DNA of 64,000 nt from Massospora cicadina (GCA_022478985.1 JAKSZP010014467.1:1-64000), one strand, 5' to 3'. Positions 46,030 through 56,927 are shown, counted from the stretch's first letter. The notes: generated by a model not told the origin, from the sequence alone. Program-made: numbers and translations.

Positions 46030-46660
46030 TAAGTATTCCTAGGCATGATCAGGTGCTATCGCTATTTATCACTGACTTTGCATAACTTGAAGAGCCGCTT
46101 TTCTATGTGCTTAAAGATAAGGTCCCATTCAACTGGACTCCAGCTTGCCAGGATGCGTTTGACCAACTCCAATAAGCCCTATTAAGTGCGTCTGTTCTCA
46201 GATACCTGGACTTTAATCTCAAATTTATCATCCAAACTGATGCATCCTGAACAGCGGTGGGAGCTTTGTTATCCCAAGTTGAAGAAGACGGTGAAAAACA
46301 TCCAGTTGCCCTCACTAGTCAGACCTTAAATGTTCACAAAAGGAACTACTGGTGATGAAATGAGAATGCTTAGTTGTCATATATGCTTGCAAGCAATTCT
46401 GGGTCTACCTTCATGGTACTCATTTCAAAGTTGTTACCAATAATGCTTCCCTAAGATGGTTGAATAACTTAAGTAAACCTGAGGTCCAATTAGCCTTCTA
46501 GGAATTAAAGCTTCAAGCCTATAACTACACCATTGAGCATCAAGCTGAGGCAAAACTCCAAAACGTGACTGCCTATCCTGACTACCCACCTTTGCAACGC
46601 TTAGTAAGGCCACCAATGAGTTGTTTATAAAAATGATCAGCGGAGAGTATCAGGATGAGC
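46030..46660 (+). pseudogene. RNase H of element D
   Basis: VPFNWTPACQDAFDQLQ (46120), FIIQTDAS then stop then TAVGALLSQVEEDGEKHPVA (46225-46310), LTSQTLNVHKRNYW (46315-46355), and VTNNASLRWLNNLSKPE (46430-46490), where DHASL reads NNASL. The TDAS Asp is intact. Stops fall at Gln/Arg positions. Confidence 0.82.
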
Positions 46661-46759
46661 CTGAATCCGTCCAAAAATAAGCTAGATCTACAAAAACATA
46701 CAACCATTGAAAACGGGATGTTTTACAAGATTGTTGAGGACAAAAAGTTTTTTTCCAAA

Positions 46760-47810
46760 GACCATTGGCCTGAACAGACCTAATAATGGCAGCGCATAAG
46801 GCCATAGGGCATGGCGGATTCAAGAAAATGAAAGAGCATCTAAAGCAATTTTACTACTGGGAGTCAATGCATTTTAACATCCAAGATACGCTAGAATGCT
46901 GTGCAGAGTGCTAAGGTGAAAAACCATTCCAAAAAAGCACATCTTACCAGCTTGTTCAGCCCAACTTTTCCTGGAACACTGTATCCATTTATGTTGTTGG
47001 CCCACTTCCAATAAGAAATATGAAGACCTAGTACATAATCATAGCCATCGACCACTTGACCAAATGGGTTGAGGCCAAGGCCATTCAGGAAGCTGGAGCA
47101 GCAACCACCGCTAAGTTTGTACTTGAATACATTATCCACAAACATGGATGTCCCCAGGTTATTCTGACCAAGAATGGAACCAACTTTACTGCCAATGTCC
47201 TTGCCAAGCTCAACTAACTAATGGGAGTATGAGGTGTGCTTTTTTGCCCCCTATCACCCGAAACTAACGGGACTGTTGAGCGTGCAAATAAGAAAGTTGG
47301 TGAACATTATCTGGAAATTAACCTTGGCCAAACCATCCGAATGGAGTACTTATCTAAATTCAGCAATCTTCACCTACAATATCTCCTACCATTCATCAAC
47401 CAGGATGTGTCCGTTTCAAGCAAGATATGATAGACATCCCGCCCTACCAACGCTGCTATATTCAGCCAAGAGGATCCTGTCAAAAACACTTACCCTCAAT
47501 ACGTTGAGAAGTTTTTGGATGCTTTAATCAAACTAAAGCTCAAACCTTTGAAAACATTTTTGCTAAGAAAAAGGCCCAACATCAAAAGGTCTTAGAGAAT
47601 CGCTAACTACTGGCAAAATTCAAAGTTATTGATTAAGTTCTAGTTTGCAACACCCACAGATTGGGTCAAATACAAAAGTTAGATTGCATCTGGGTCAGGC
47701 TATCTAAAGTGATTGAGAAAACATATAAGTTCAAATACACCATCAAAGATATTAACTGGCCATATATACAGCTGAGTCCATGCAAAATTCTTAAGAAGGT
47801 TTAATAAGCA
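46760..47810 (+). pseudogene. int: Integrase of element D, two catalytic residues lost
   Basis: The zinc region AHKAIGHGGFKKMKEHLKQF with CCAEC (46795-46912) keeps HHCC. In the core, the first Asp reads Tyr (SIYVVGPLP, 46980-47010), the second reads Lys (LTKNGTNF, 47165-47190), and the Glu is kept (ETNGTVERAN, 47263-47290). YHSSTRMCPFQARYDRHPAL follows (47390-47440). The C-terminal part is frameshifted, with an HKFKYTIKDI-like end near 47730-47790. D cannot integrate by itself in this form. Confidence 0.85.
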
Positions 47811-47819
47811 GGCCGATTA

Positions 47820-47915
47820 AGAAAAGAAAAAGTTGAAAAAAAACATAAAAAAAACAAAAACAAAAACACAAAAACAAAACCAAAAAACAAAAACAAAAAA
47901 TATTTATATAATAGT
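47820..47915. repeat. A-rich low-complexity tract
   Basis: A run of AAAAAC/AAAACA-type units lies between the end of integrase and the polypurine tract of D. A similar A-rich tract occupies the same place in I (60885-61013). Confidence 0.8.
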
Positions 47916-48130
47916 TTTGTTCTGATTAATATTTTAGTTCACTCTTAAAGTTGGGGAGAAGATCCAACTTCAGACTTGACAGGCATTTGGGCCATCATAC
48001 TTCAGACTCATTGGGGTGCTCAGGCCTAATTTACCAAATAGAAAAACCAACTATATGATCATCAGGCATTTGGCCAATGATAATGAATCAACATAGGCTA
48101 ATTGAGAATCTTAGGGCTTATGTTAAAGTC

Positions 48131-48142
48131 AAAGGGGGGGAA
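48131..48142 (+). other. Polypurine tract of element D
   Basis: AAAGGGGGGGAA directly precedes TGTCAGATTCTGG of the 3' LTR. Confidence 0.8.
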
Positions 48143-49254
48143 TGTCAGATTCTGGTGGTTGTCTCAACAATGAACCTTTTAACAACCATCAGATTGGTTT
48201 GAGCACCATTCAAAGCTTGAGCTAACACCTATACCCTCACCTGAAAGCCTATTGCAATCATACAATCTAAGCTGAACATCTCAATGACAATTCAATCAAG
48301 TATTTTATCAGAGCACTCGGCCCAATTATTCTCACATATTATGGCCAATTTCCTATGCATCAAATATCAGCAATTGGTTCCAATTATTAGGAACACAATC
48401 AACTTACTTGTATTCAAAATTGTCTGGGACTGACCCAAAGTTAAGATCTGAAAATCCTATGGACCATCAGATGAACAAAAAACGTAATCAATTTCCCACC
48501 TTAGGGCGAAATTCGTATGTCAATCCATGTAATCAGCATGATAGCACTTGCGTGGACCTCCTGAAAGGGGTTACCTAGTGCTATTAAGGAAGAGGCCTGC
48601 CAACATCCCAATTAGGGGTGCATCATTTACTTCAATTGATGCCAAAATTTCACAGAAGGTGTATTTCGTCAGCAGTATGACGAAACTAAAATCCAGAAGA
48701 TCTTAGTTCAACTTTGCATGCTTTTATCGCAATTTTTGTACTTGAAATCCTTTACAGATTTGAGAGTATTGTACCACCAATAAACCTAAGAAAAGGTTTC
48801 AGTCATATAAGTTCAAGGGCCGAATTGAGGTGGCAAAATATCTGTTGAAATTTTGTGCTGAAATGTGGCCAGGAGATGCCCTAGAGGTATAAATACCAGC
48901 GCCTGTTCTAATGACCATTATCTAATAAATAGCTTCTAATAAAAAGTTATATTTATTTCATCCTTTTCCTGGTTTTTAACTGAATCCTATCCTTGGAAAA
49001 GTGTCAATAAAATGGAAGGACTAAATTCCCACTTTGTATTGAAGCCTGCCTCAGAAGAAGCCCCCAAAAATGAAGGGAAAATTAAGCCCAAAATTGGCCA
49101 GAGGAGTTGAGGCGAACTTAATAGGCCTAGTGAGTTTTTTAATGGTCTGACTACCATAAACTACAGGTACTATTGATGATCAATCATCAGAACTTTGGCC
49201 TGATTAGACGTGCAGGATAATAATACACAAGCGAGCAATCCTCAGATTATGACA
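48143..49254 (+). repeat. 3' LTR of element D
   Basis: It is the partner of 40577-41682 and ends ATTATGACA. CCCAT follows. The TATA box is at 48888-48895. Confidence 0.93.
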
Positions 49255-49625
49255 CCCATCCAAGGGTTTTTTTGGCGTCACCCCTTCTACTAGTGAGCAA
49301 AATAGTATGGGACTCATAATATAATCATGGACTAAATGATTGGTTAAACTGATGAAGAAATTACTATCCTATATTGGCATCAAGAATGCTTGAGATGACT
49401 TGAAGGATCACGCTACTCCTAAGCCATGGACTTGACAATCAGATACTGGCTGATGGAACTGTCATCAGAAGACCAGATTAAGTTTGGTCTTATCACCAAT
49501 CAAGGCCTGAATAAATCATCATGTTAGTCACAGGTTTTGTGCAACGCCCCAGCTGCGTTCCAATAAGTAATGGATCATATTTTTAGAGATCTGATATTGT
49601 CAAGTGTTCTCATTTAATCAGATAT
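49255..49625 (+). pseudogene. Reverse transcriptase palm of element G
   Basis: After D, the plus strand reads MDLTIRYWLMELSSEDQIKF and GLIT (49430-49500), a decayed (F)AMDLxxGYWxMELxxED segment, then VLCNAPAAFQ-VMDHIF and LSSVLI (49535-49615). It breaks off before the YLDD box at TGTAACAGG (49626). This shows that the element that hosts C, E and D had a pol on the plus strand. The fingers segment before it is decayed (49270-49420). Confidence 0.7.
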
Positions 49626-50187
49626 TGTAACAGGCAAGGTTTCCAAAACCCCACTCACCTATCTGATATAATGCACCCCTAATTGAATGATAGTTGCCTC
49701 AATCAATTGGCAGAATATGTTTTACTAAAATTCCAAAAACATACGGTGCAAACAGTACCAAAAAAGGTAAGTAAAAAATCTGACGAGTTTAGGCGTTCTG
49801 AAAGGATCACACATGAGGCAATAAAAGCTCAATATATACCCAACAGGCTGAGGTGTAGGTGACTTTAATATGATAACAGCCTCAGTCACCTGGCAGGCTT
49901 CACAGGGTTGCGCTCATTAGCACATAACCAACTTTGAATCTCGCGTGAGCTGAGGTATGGAAGGCTGTCACACCACATCTACCTCTGGACATCCATGCCT
50001 CAAAACTTCATGGGTCCTGGTTAGCTCCTGTAATTCTGTCAACAAATCTTAACTGTGCTACACAAATGCCATCGTGGCATTCCAAAACTTGGGGTTTCTC
50101 CCCTACCAGTCATGCAAGATTGATAAGTTTAAATAAATTTAGAAACGTGACTCAGAGTTGGAGTCCTGACATAAGCAGAATGGACTT
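49626..50187 (+). mobile_element. LTR-like block H (start of a long LTR, truncated by F)
   Basis: It starts TGTAACAGGCAAGG exactly where the RT of G stops, which suggests an insertion. It has an open frame near its start (about 49674-49847), a tRNA-like motif (49906-49942), and AATAAA at 50132. The same order (frame, tRNA-like motif, polyadenylation signal) is seen in the long LTR Z3. No second copy was found, and the right end is hidden by F, so the call is tentative. Confidence 0.35.
49674..49850 (+). CDS. Short basic ORF in block H, unknown
   Basis: An open frame of 58 codons (from a TTG; no ATG) reads through LAEYVLLKFQKHTVQ and VPKKVSKKSDEFRRSERITH to a TGA at 49848. It is rich in Lys and Arg in the middle. 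I do not recognise it. It could be the end of a U3-located frame like those of the Z LTRs. Confidence 0.25.
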
Positions 50188-50850
50188 TGTTGCAACTTGG
50201 TCTGACCAACTGAGCTATTTTATAGTTTATATTTATATTTATATTTTATATCTTATAGTTACCTAATATTTATTTAATAATTGAATTAAGGATTTGAACA
50301 CCTTTATTACGCGTAGACGTCATGCCATAGAATAAAATTACTATAACTATTATCAGGCTTCATCCCTGATTAATATTGGTATTTCAAGTACATTTAGTTC
50401 CTTTACACCCGCCAGTGCTACACCCCAAATTATTTATTGTTATTAATTTACCTCAGTATGTTTCCACGTAAACTCAACTTTTCTATTTTCATTTAATATC
50501 AATCTACCTTGCCACCACATCAGCGCAAAACAATTGTTAAGGTTTACTTATTATCCCAAAAATCTAGGCCAATGGTTCCTATCATTTCCAGAATAAATAT
50601 ACACTGCCCAACACTAGTGCTAAAAATGCACTACCCAAATTCCTGAGTACGGTTTATATAGATGGAAGTAGCAATTTGAATGGGACTGTTTTTACCCTAG
50701 CTTATTGAAGCTGCAGATAGTAAATCCTTGTACAACCAAAACAATTATTTCCTATTAGTTAAGGTCACTGTCTTTATACAAGTTCATTTACTAATAAAGT
50801 TTAAACTGACCTGTGCATTGTAATGTGACGCTTAGGCATTGATCAACACA
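50188..50850 (+). repeat. 5' LTR of element F
   Basis: It starts TGTTGCAACTTGG and ends CAACACA. It aligns with the split 3' LTR. The minus strand at 50201-50217 reads TAGCTCAGTTGGTCAGA, a canonical tRNA D-arm sequence. Confidence 0.88.
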
Positions 50851-50852
50851 TT

Positions 50853-50869
50853 TGGTGCTCACTAAAGGT
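50853..50869 (+). other. Primer binding site of element F
   Basis: TGGTGCTCACTAAAGGT lies two bases after the LTR and shares TGGTGCTCACT with B, C and D. Confidence 0.75.
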
Positions 50870-50999
50870 GCACTTTGAGCACTCTGTATCCTATTATATA
50901 AATATGCAACCAGCTGAAGATTCTTTGCAGTTTGACCCTGCTTGTGTCTTTTAAAATTAACCAAACGACGTGGTGGCTCAGCCAAGTTGTAGCCTCCCA

Positions 51000-52280
51000 G
51001 GACTAGTTTCTGATATTTTATCATCTATGATTATCAAGATAACATGATTGCTGAATTAACCTTTAAACTCCCAATCTACTTTAACAGTCTTGATTTACCA
51101 GAGGAAGTGGCATTTCCCACCATTACTAATCTACATCAGGGGCTGAAAACTTTACATTTCCTGCTCTAATCACAAAAACAGGAGCTTAGAGAATTAAATT
51201 TTCTCTTGGTTGAGTCTAAGCAAAAGCATAAACAGGATGACTAACAATTTAAGGCGGAACAGCATTAATTCACTAGTTTAATGATTTAACTCTGCCAAGA
51301 GTGTAAAAATGCCACTTATAAGTGTAGACAAGATCATGGTAAGGATTAACTTTCAGATTCTGATTCCACAGACTATATAAAGCAGTTATGACCACTTTTC
51401 TAACTTTTTGACTACTGTACATATACCATCAGTTGTTCCTAGTGCTGATACTACAAGACTTGCCACGCCGGTCATGGCTTCTGCCAATCCCACCCCTCAC
51501 ACTATCAAAAATGATTATAACAGGGATTTGTCTCAACTTAACTGGGGACCAGGGTTCAAAATCTCATCAGGTTAACCAACTTAACCTGGTTAAAATTTTC
51601 AAGCGTGGAAATACTTACAGTCATGCATTTATTTGAAATACCCATTGAAATACTGATGAACAGTCCAAACTAACTGCATTATTGAATCTTTTAGACCTTG
51701 TTAGTCAAGAGCTGGTGAAGTTAAAGCTTTGTGAATTTGGCATGTTTTATGATAATGCTAAAAAGTTATAACTAATGATTTTATTGTGGGGCGAAGATGA
51801 TGATAGGACAAGAAACCACCTTCCTTTCCATTAAATTTAATACAGACAAAGAAGTATTAACCTTTGTGGACTATTTTATCATGAAGTCCAGTTTTTGTAT
51901 GAGGGTAAGGATTGAGCACCTATGATGCTCAGATTGCTTTCCTCTATGCCCGAGAGCCTCATAAGAAATTTTATTGGGTCATAACAGCCATTTTAAATTT
52001 CAAACCCACCATAACCAAAATGGTGAACAACCTCCGCCACTGTGCCCTCACTTTTAGTACGCCTAATACTGAGTAATATGATTATCAACGTATCCAACAA
52101 CAATCTTAACCCATGAGAAATAATCTAACATTAATTATGTATCTTCTGCCAATGAAGATATGATGATAAAAAGCTGGTTGAATAGATTGGGATAATCAAC
52201 TTCAGCCAACATAATTAAAATACCCGTAGATAATCATAACCATAATTTGACCTACCTTACTGACATGTCAAACTAAATAT
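51000..52280 (+). pseudogene. gag: Gag of element F
   Basis: A coiled-coil-like part with LRELNFLLVESKQKHKQDD (51185-51245), a Ser/Pro/Thr linker (51430-51560), and a capsid part with FLSIKFNTDKEVLTFVDYFI (51830-51895), then YDAQIAFLYAREPHKKF (51925-51980) and MVNNLRHCALTFSTPNTE. The capsid pattern (F.SI.F......FV..F) matches D, E and I. Stops are frequent. Confidence 0.7.
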
Positions 52281-52339
52281 GGATTTTTTGGAATTGAATG
52301 AATATAAAATAATTGTAAAAAGACTATTTGCTATGCTCA

Positions 52340-52810
52340 TGGTCACGAGTAAACATTGATATATGCTCCTACCAAGTCAAGTGTATACTTTTGCAAATCA
52401 AATAATTATTGATGCTGATGGATATTCCTCCAATTGTACCCTTTGGATATTAGTGTAGACAAACTCCCAGCTAGCTAATTATTGATAGTACTTCGGCCAT
52501 CATTATAGTTTAATCTAAACTAATGACCAACTTTAATTTTAACCAGTATAAAGTAACAAAAGAAATATGGAACTATGATGTCCAATGTCACCACTTCATT
52601 AGGAGCTTTTAGTTCCTAGCTACTGAAATTGGGCAACATACTTATTCCAGACCTGATATGGTCTACCCCATGGAATTTTGATACTTTGACTAGGAAATCT
52701 TTTATGACGGCATTTGGATTCAAGGCCAACTTTGAAAAATTACCCTGAAAATATTGGGACAACACCTTTCACTTTATTACTCTAAAAAGGAACCATAGCT
52801 CAAGTGACAA
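52340..52810 (+). pseudogene. Aspartic protease of element F
   Basis: At about 52482 the frame reads IIDSTSAIIIV, a decayed IIDSGA active site, followed by SKLMTNF. The flap and C-terminal region (TSLGAF, 52590; ILGQHLSLYYSKKEP, 52748-52795) match LGAYS and IIGQAIPLYY of D. The fragment after it (52810-53420) has no RT motif. Confidence 0.65.
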
Positions 52811-53423
52811 CTTCCCTTAATTGTTATAAAATAAAGTTTAATGAAAAAATTATAGCCTTTATATATTGAAAAGTCTTTTTAAGCAAACTAAATTTACACC
52901 AGCAAAAATTCAAAGGCAATAGAATTCCACTATGAGATGGACAAAACTGTATTTTTCCCCTGGCCACCAAGCCCTTGCTAGAACAAATATTAATCTAAAG
53001 ATTCCTGTTGGCTTTTATTTAAACCCCTTCCGCCACTCCACAGATCCAAAAAGGATCCCATTGCTATAACTAGTGCTATCTCTTAATCAGGTTGAAATTA
53101 AAGTGTCCTTGGAAAACACCTATTATTACCATATATAAATTAAAGGCACCAAACCATCGCCTTTGTTTATATGTTGCCTGCTCAGAATGAATTAACTAGT
53201 ACTCTAAGGAGACTACCAGTTTAAGGATACCCTGCGTTAATCTGGTAAAGCAACCAATCATTAAAACATCTTAAATTAACCCACCAGACCCTGAGCTACT
53301 GGTGAAGATCCTAATCAAACAGGAAAAGAATAGAAAAGGTCAACACCGTCATACAGGACTAAAGGCCTCATCGTCCTAATGACTTATCTGACCCCACTCA
53401 TTTTTGTGCTCTAATGTTTGGTC

Positions 53424-53436
53424 AAGTAGGGGAAAA
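53424..53436 (+). other. Polypurine tract of element F
   Basis: AAGTAGGGGAAAA lies directly before TGTTGCAATC of the 3' LTR. Confidence 0.75.
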
Positions 53437-53605
53437 TGTTGCAATCTGGTCTTATCAACCATTTGAGCTATTTTATATTTATTTTATAAATAAAATAATA
53501 ATTATACTAGGGACTAGAACACCTTGCCTATGCGTCAACATTATGTTATAAATTAAAATACATAACTATAATCAGGCTGCATTGCTGAGCAAGGTGGTAT
53601 ATCAA
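53437..53605 (+). repeat. 3' LTR of element F, left part
   Basis: It aligns with 50188-50385 and stops at TATATCAA, where K begins. The other part is 56928-57364. Confidence 0.8.
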
Positions 53606-53899
53606 AAGGTTCTTTATTCCACTTTAATCAAAATTTTAACCAATCTGATTTTAAAAGTTTTTATAAAAGTACAACATCGTTTTCAAAAAAATTCTAATTT
53701 GATGTCTTTATATTTGACGCCCACTCCTTCCATGAGGGATGATGTTGCACCACCTCCTTGTGTTTTTCCACTGCAACTAAAGTGCGCCCAGGCTAGCTCT
53801 ACTATCCTCCCTAATATCATCAGTCATTTTTTTCCACCTCGGGATTTTACCAACACCTCATGTGCTCACAGGTGGTGCTGAGAAGCCCACTGGGGCTCT

Positions 53900-55440
53900 C
53901 TCAGAGAAATCTGCACTTCAGCCCATGGGGTTGAGTATGGAATCTCTTCCCTTATGCAAATGCTACCATTATCAAGATGGCTCAGGAAGTGTTTAAACCC
54001 TCCAAAAAGTTTCAATTTCTACCCATTTAGGGGTATTTTGATCTGGGCTCCCTTAATGAGGTCCAGAACATGGCGGTAGCGACGGCGCTGCTTAATTATA
54101 AAGATAAACCTTTCCCCACCACCTATACTCAGTGCCAGTGACCAGTTAGAGTGGTCAGTTCGCTGGGTGCCCAGACATCTCTCCCAACCATCTTTTCCAT
54201 GAGCTTCCAGAGGGATTAGCCGCCTACAGTGCAGATTCAGTCCTCCAGTTTGTGGTTCAAATAGAGCCAGCTAACTTGTGGGCCTCATGCCTTTGAAACC
54301 ATTTATCCTTTCCACTAGGACACCCCCTCGCCGTTCCCCATACCATTGTCCACTGCACCTCAGACCACCCATTCTGAGCCCACGTCAATAATTGACAGTC
54401 ACTTTGTCCCTTGTTCTTTAGACTTTATTACTCATAGTGCAAGTGCCCTAACCCTGATGTCACTGAAGCTTCTGCTTCTCCACGTTCTGACGTTGGCTTC
54501 ACTGCTAAATCTGTATCAGTGTTTGAGTGGGGTTTGATCCTCTCTACTTTTCCCAAACCCGCTGCGGCCTCAGCTTCCACTGGGCAGACCAATAGAGTTT
54601 ATACAAAGAAGACTGTTTAGATTGCGTAGCAGCTCTTCCTCAGTAGAACATCCTTGATTGAAGGTTTTGGGCTTATTGTTCCTTGCCACAGCAAATTAGT
54701 TTCCAATTTCAGCCTAAAGTATTATCATTTCAAATCACTCTGAATCTTTCAAATGGATGGATATGCTGAGGTATCATAAACTAGCAACCCAACTTTGAGT
54801 ATCCTGAATTCTTTTCTAAACCACCTTATTTGACACCTCATCACCACATCCCACCCTCATAAGGACTTTAACATTTATAAAACTATAAATAAGATGGCTC
54901 ATGAGGTAGATGCTACTCCGCCAACATACCTTACCACCAAGAACTCCATGCGCTATGGAGCCGCTGGTCTATAGAATCCCTTGTCTGAACTTCCCACCCA
55001 ACTCTCTGATGAAGCCCAGTACCAATTGAGTAAAATGCTTCGCTGAAGGCTGTATATGCATTGATGCTGCGACGTTTTACTTTTCAACCTGTATTAAACC
55101 CAAACCATTCAAAAAGTAAAAAACTATTCATGTGTTCCAGGTTAGTCAGGTATGCAGAATTCCAGCTTGCTCAGTATTTAAGGTTATGCATACTGCTGGC
55201 CTCATCAATAAGGATTACTTATTTTGACAGCCTTCACCTCATGCCGCTGATGCCCTAAATCCACTTCTTTCTATCCTCTAACAAGTCATTTGATACATGC
55301 TGTATGGAGATCCGCCTAATCCCCCTTCCCCATCTGATATTGCGTCTTAGGCTATTAGCCTAGATGCCATATTGAATTTTTAACAAGGATAATTGTAAGG
55401 ATCCCAGATGCACCCATAAAATTAGATCAGTGATTCACCC
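53900..55440 (+). pseudogene. Interior of K, gag-like remnant of unknown type
   Basis: Plus-strand frames are short and broken. Readable pieces are MAQEVFKPSKKFQFLPI (53970), ALLNYKDKPFPTTYTQCQ (54085), a Pro/Ser/Thr-rich piece (54346-54537), and KLFMCSRLVRYAEFQLAQYL (55061-55258). Close to the right end, a stretch near 55340-55440 matches the capsid end of gag in B. I infer a decayed gag from that match and the position after a primer-like site, but the domain is not proven. Confidence 0.35.
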
Positions 55441-55459
55441 TTTTGTATATAAAGGAACG

Positions 55460-56855
55460 TTCCCTGAGCCCTTCTGTTAGAAAAAAATAACAGATTCAGG
55501 ATTCACTTTTGATGAATGTGGGTTCTGCTAAAGCCCTTCATCACTTTTACAACAAGTCAAAGAGTGGAAGGGATTATTTCTCCACAAAGTTTGATTCAGG
55601 CAAAGCTATATTATGAAAATTTCAAATCTGCAATGAATGTAAGCACAAATGGGAAGATTGAGACCAAAGTCCCGACAAAAGCACCAGCTGATAAATCAAT
55701 CTAGCAAAAATCCCTCTGAGGGTAAGGAAAATTTTGTTAGGAAAATTGCAAGATATGCTGGCATACTGGAATCCTGATGGAAGAAAATATTCAGCAACTG
55801 AATTTACAAATCTAGAAACCCACAATGTGCAAGCTGAGTCATGACGCAAAAGTCCTAGCATATTTGAAAATATTTGAGCATCCTGCTGTAAGAAATATTC
55901 CACAAACCCCCTCTCAATACCCTCCAACTATAGAGCCCCAGTGCTCTTCTAATGGTAGAGTGCTAGGTTGTTTCTTCATACCCCTAATAAACTTTTGATT
56001 TTAAAAATTAATTTTTTACTATTTTCAACTATTCTGGATGTTCAAAAGGAACCACCACAACCAATGGAGGGCCCGCACTCATTTGTATCAGTAATAATTG
56101 TGGCTGTCAGTTTGGTTATTTTAGCTTTTGCCTCTCAGCATGAAACCCTCAATAGTCATCCCCTAGAAGTTTCACTAGATGCTCCTGCTCAGAAGAACGA
56201 ATATCTAGAGTATCAAAATGAGCAGAATGATCAACCTCTCATTTTATTCCATCATGATCATGAAGAAAACAAAAACGTTAATTTGGTGGTCATATTAAGG
56301 AAGACACCGTTGGGATAAAATGCAACAAAGCTATTATCACCCTTGGTACCAAGTGCACATTCAAAAGTATTGGATATGGCCTAATATAAAATAACGATGG
56401 TGGATTGCCCATCGCTCAAATCAATCCACCTTGATTATGGAGGAAATGGGAATGACCATTTGGCAGATGCTGACAAAGCAAAACTGTTGGAATAGAGCCT
56501 GATGAAGAAATTATTACCCCATGTCATCAAGAGAATATCCAAATTGAGTCAGGAGTATGACCTAGATGCAAATAAGATGGACAGAACAATCCCCTCCTGT
56601 TGAAACTGGCAGTTTGACCCACATACTTGAAGCGTGGTCACAATTACTTCCAGTACTCAGCTTAAAGGTTAAAGCGGAAATAATATTCATAGATCAATAC
56701 TTTCCACATTTATCCCAGCATGGTTATAATTTGTGAATTATCAGAATGGCAATTCCTTGTGGACTATAAATTATATCATAAATGTTGGAGCACCCCAATG
56801 GAAGCCAAGTATTTTCTTGGCACGTCGGTTGTCTGACAATAACTCTTTGTTTGGC
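55460..56855 (+). repeat. Z2-type long LTR in K
   Basis: It aligns along its length with 20247-21636 (inverted). It starts CGTTCCCTGAG after TATATAAAGGAA, includes the tRNA-like GCTCTTCTAATGGTAGAGTGC (55943-55963), an AATAAA at 55987, and the frame 56040-56318 with HSFVSVIIVAVSLVILAFAS, and it ends TGTCTGACA. By eye about 70 to 75 percent of bases agree with the B copy. Confidence 0.6.
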
Positions 56856-56927
56856 TTACTGAAAAGAAAGATACGTGGATTTCTCCCCTCCTTGGGTTGG
56901 GTCCCACTAGTGATAAAAAAGTTGGTA

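Larger units (their letters stand above)
40577..49254 (+). mobile_element. Element D: Ty3/gypsy LTR element, plus strand, best preserved insertion
   Basis: The LTRs are 40577-41682 and 48143-49254 (1,106 and 1,112 bp), with a perfect CCCAT duplication (40572-40576 and 49255-49259). Primer site, polypurine tract and gag-pol order are complete. Total 8,678 bp. The two LTRs agree at about nine bases in ten by eye. Stops are single-base changes, mostly at Gln or Arg positions. The RT catalytic box is intact, while the integrase has lost two catalytic residues. Confidence 0.95.
53606..56927 (+). mobile_element. Element K: unusual insertion in the LTR of F, with a Z2-type long LTR at its right
   Basis: This 3.3-kb block separates the two parts of the 3' LTR of F. 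A possible primer site TGGTGCTGAGAAGC lies at 53873. An uncharacterised plus-strand region (53900-55440) follows, then a Z2-type LTR (about 55460-56855) ending TGTCTGACA, and 72 bp that are not homologous to B. The flanks ATCAA (53601-53605) and GACAA (56928-56932) match only 3 of 5, so the ends are approximate. It is not a full pol element, and no RT motif was seen. Confidence 0.5.

Noticed and set aside
50120..50217. A genuine tRNA gene at the left end of F
   Set aside because: Only the D-arm is convincing. It lies inside the LTR, is repeated in degraded form in the 3' LTR (53450-53470), and no pairing acceptor stem or proper T-arm follows.
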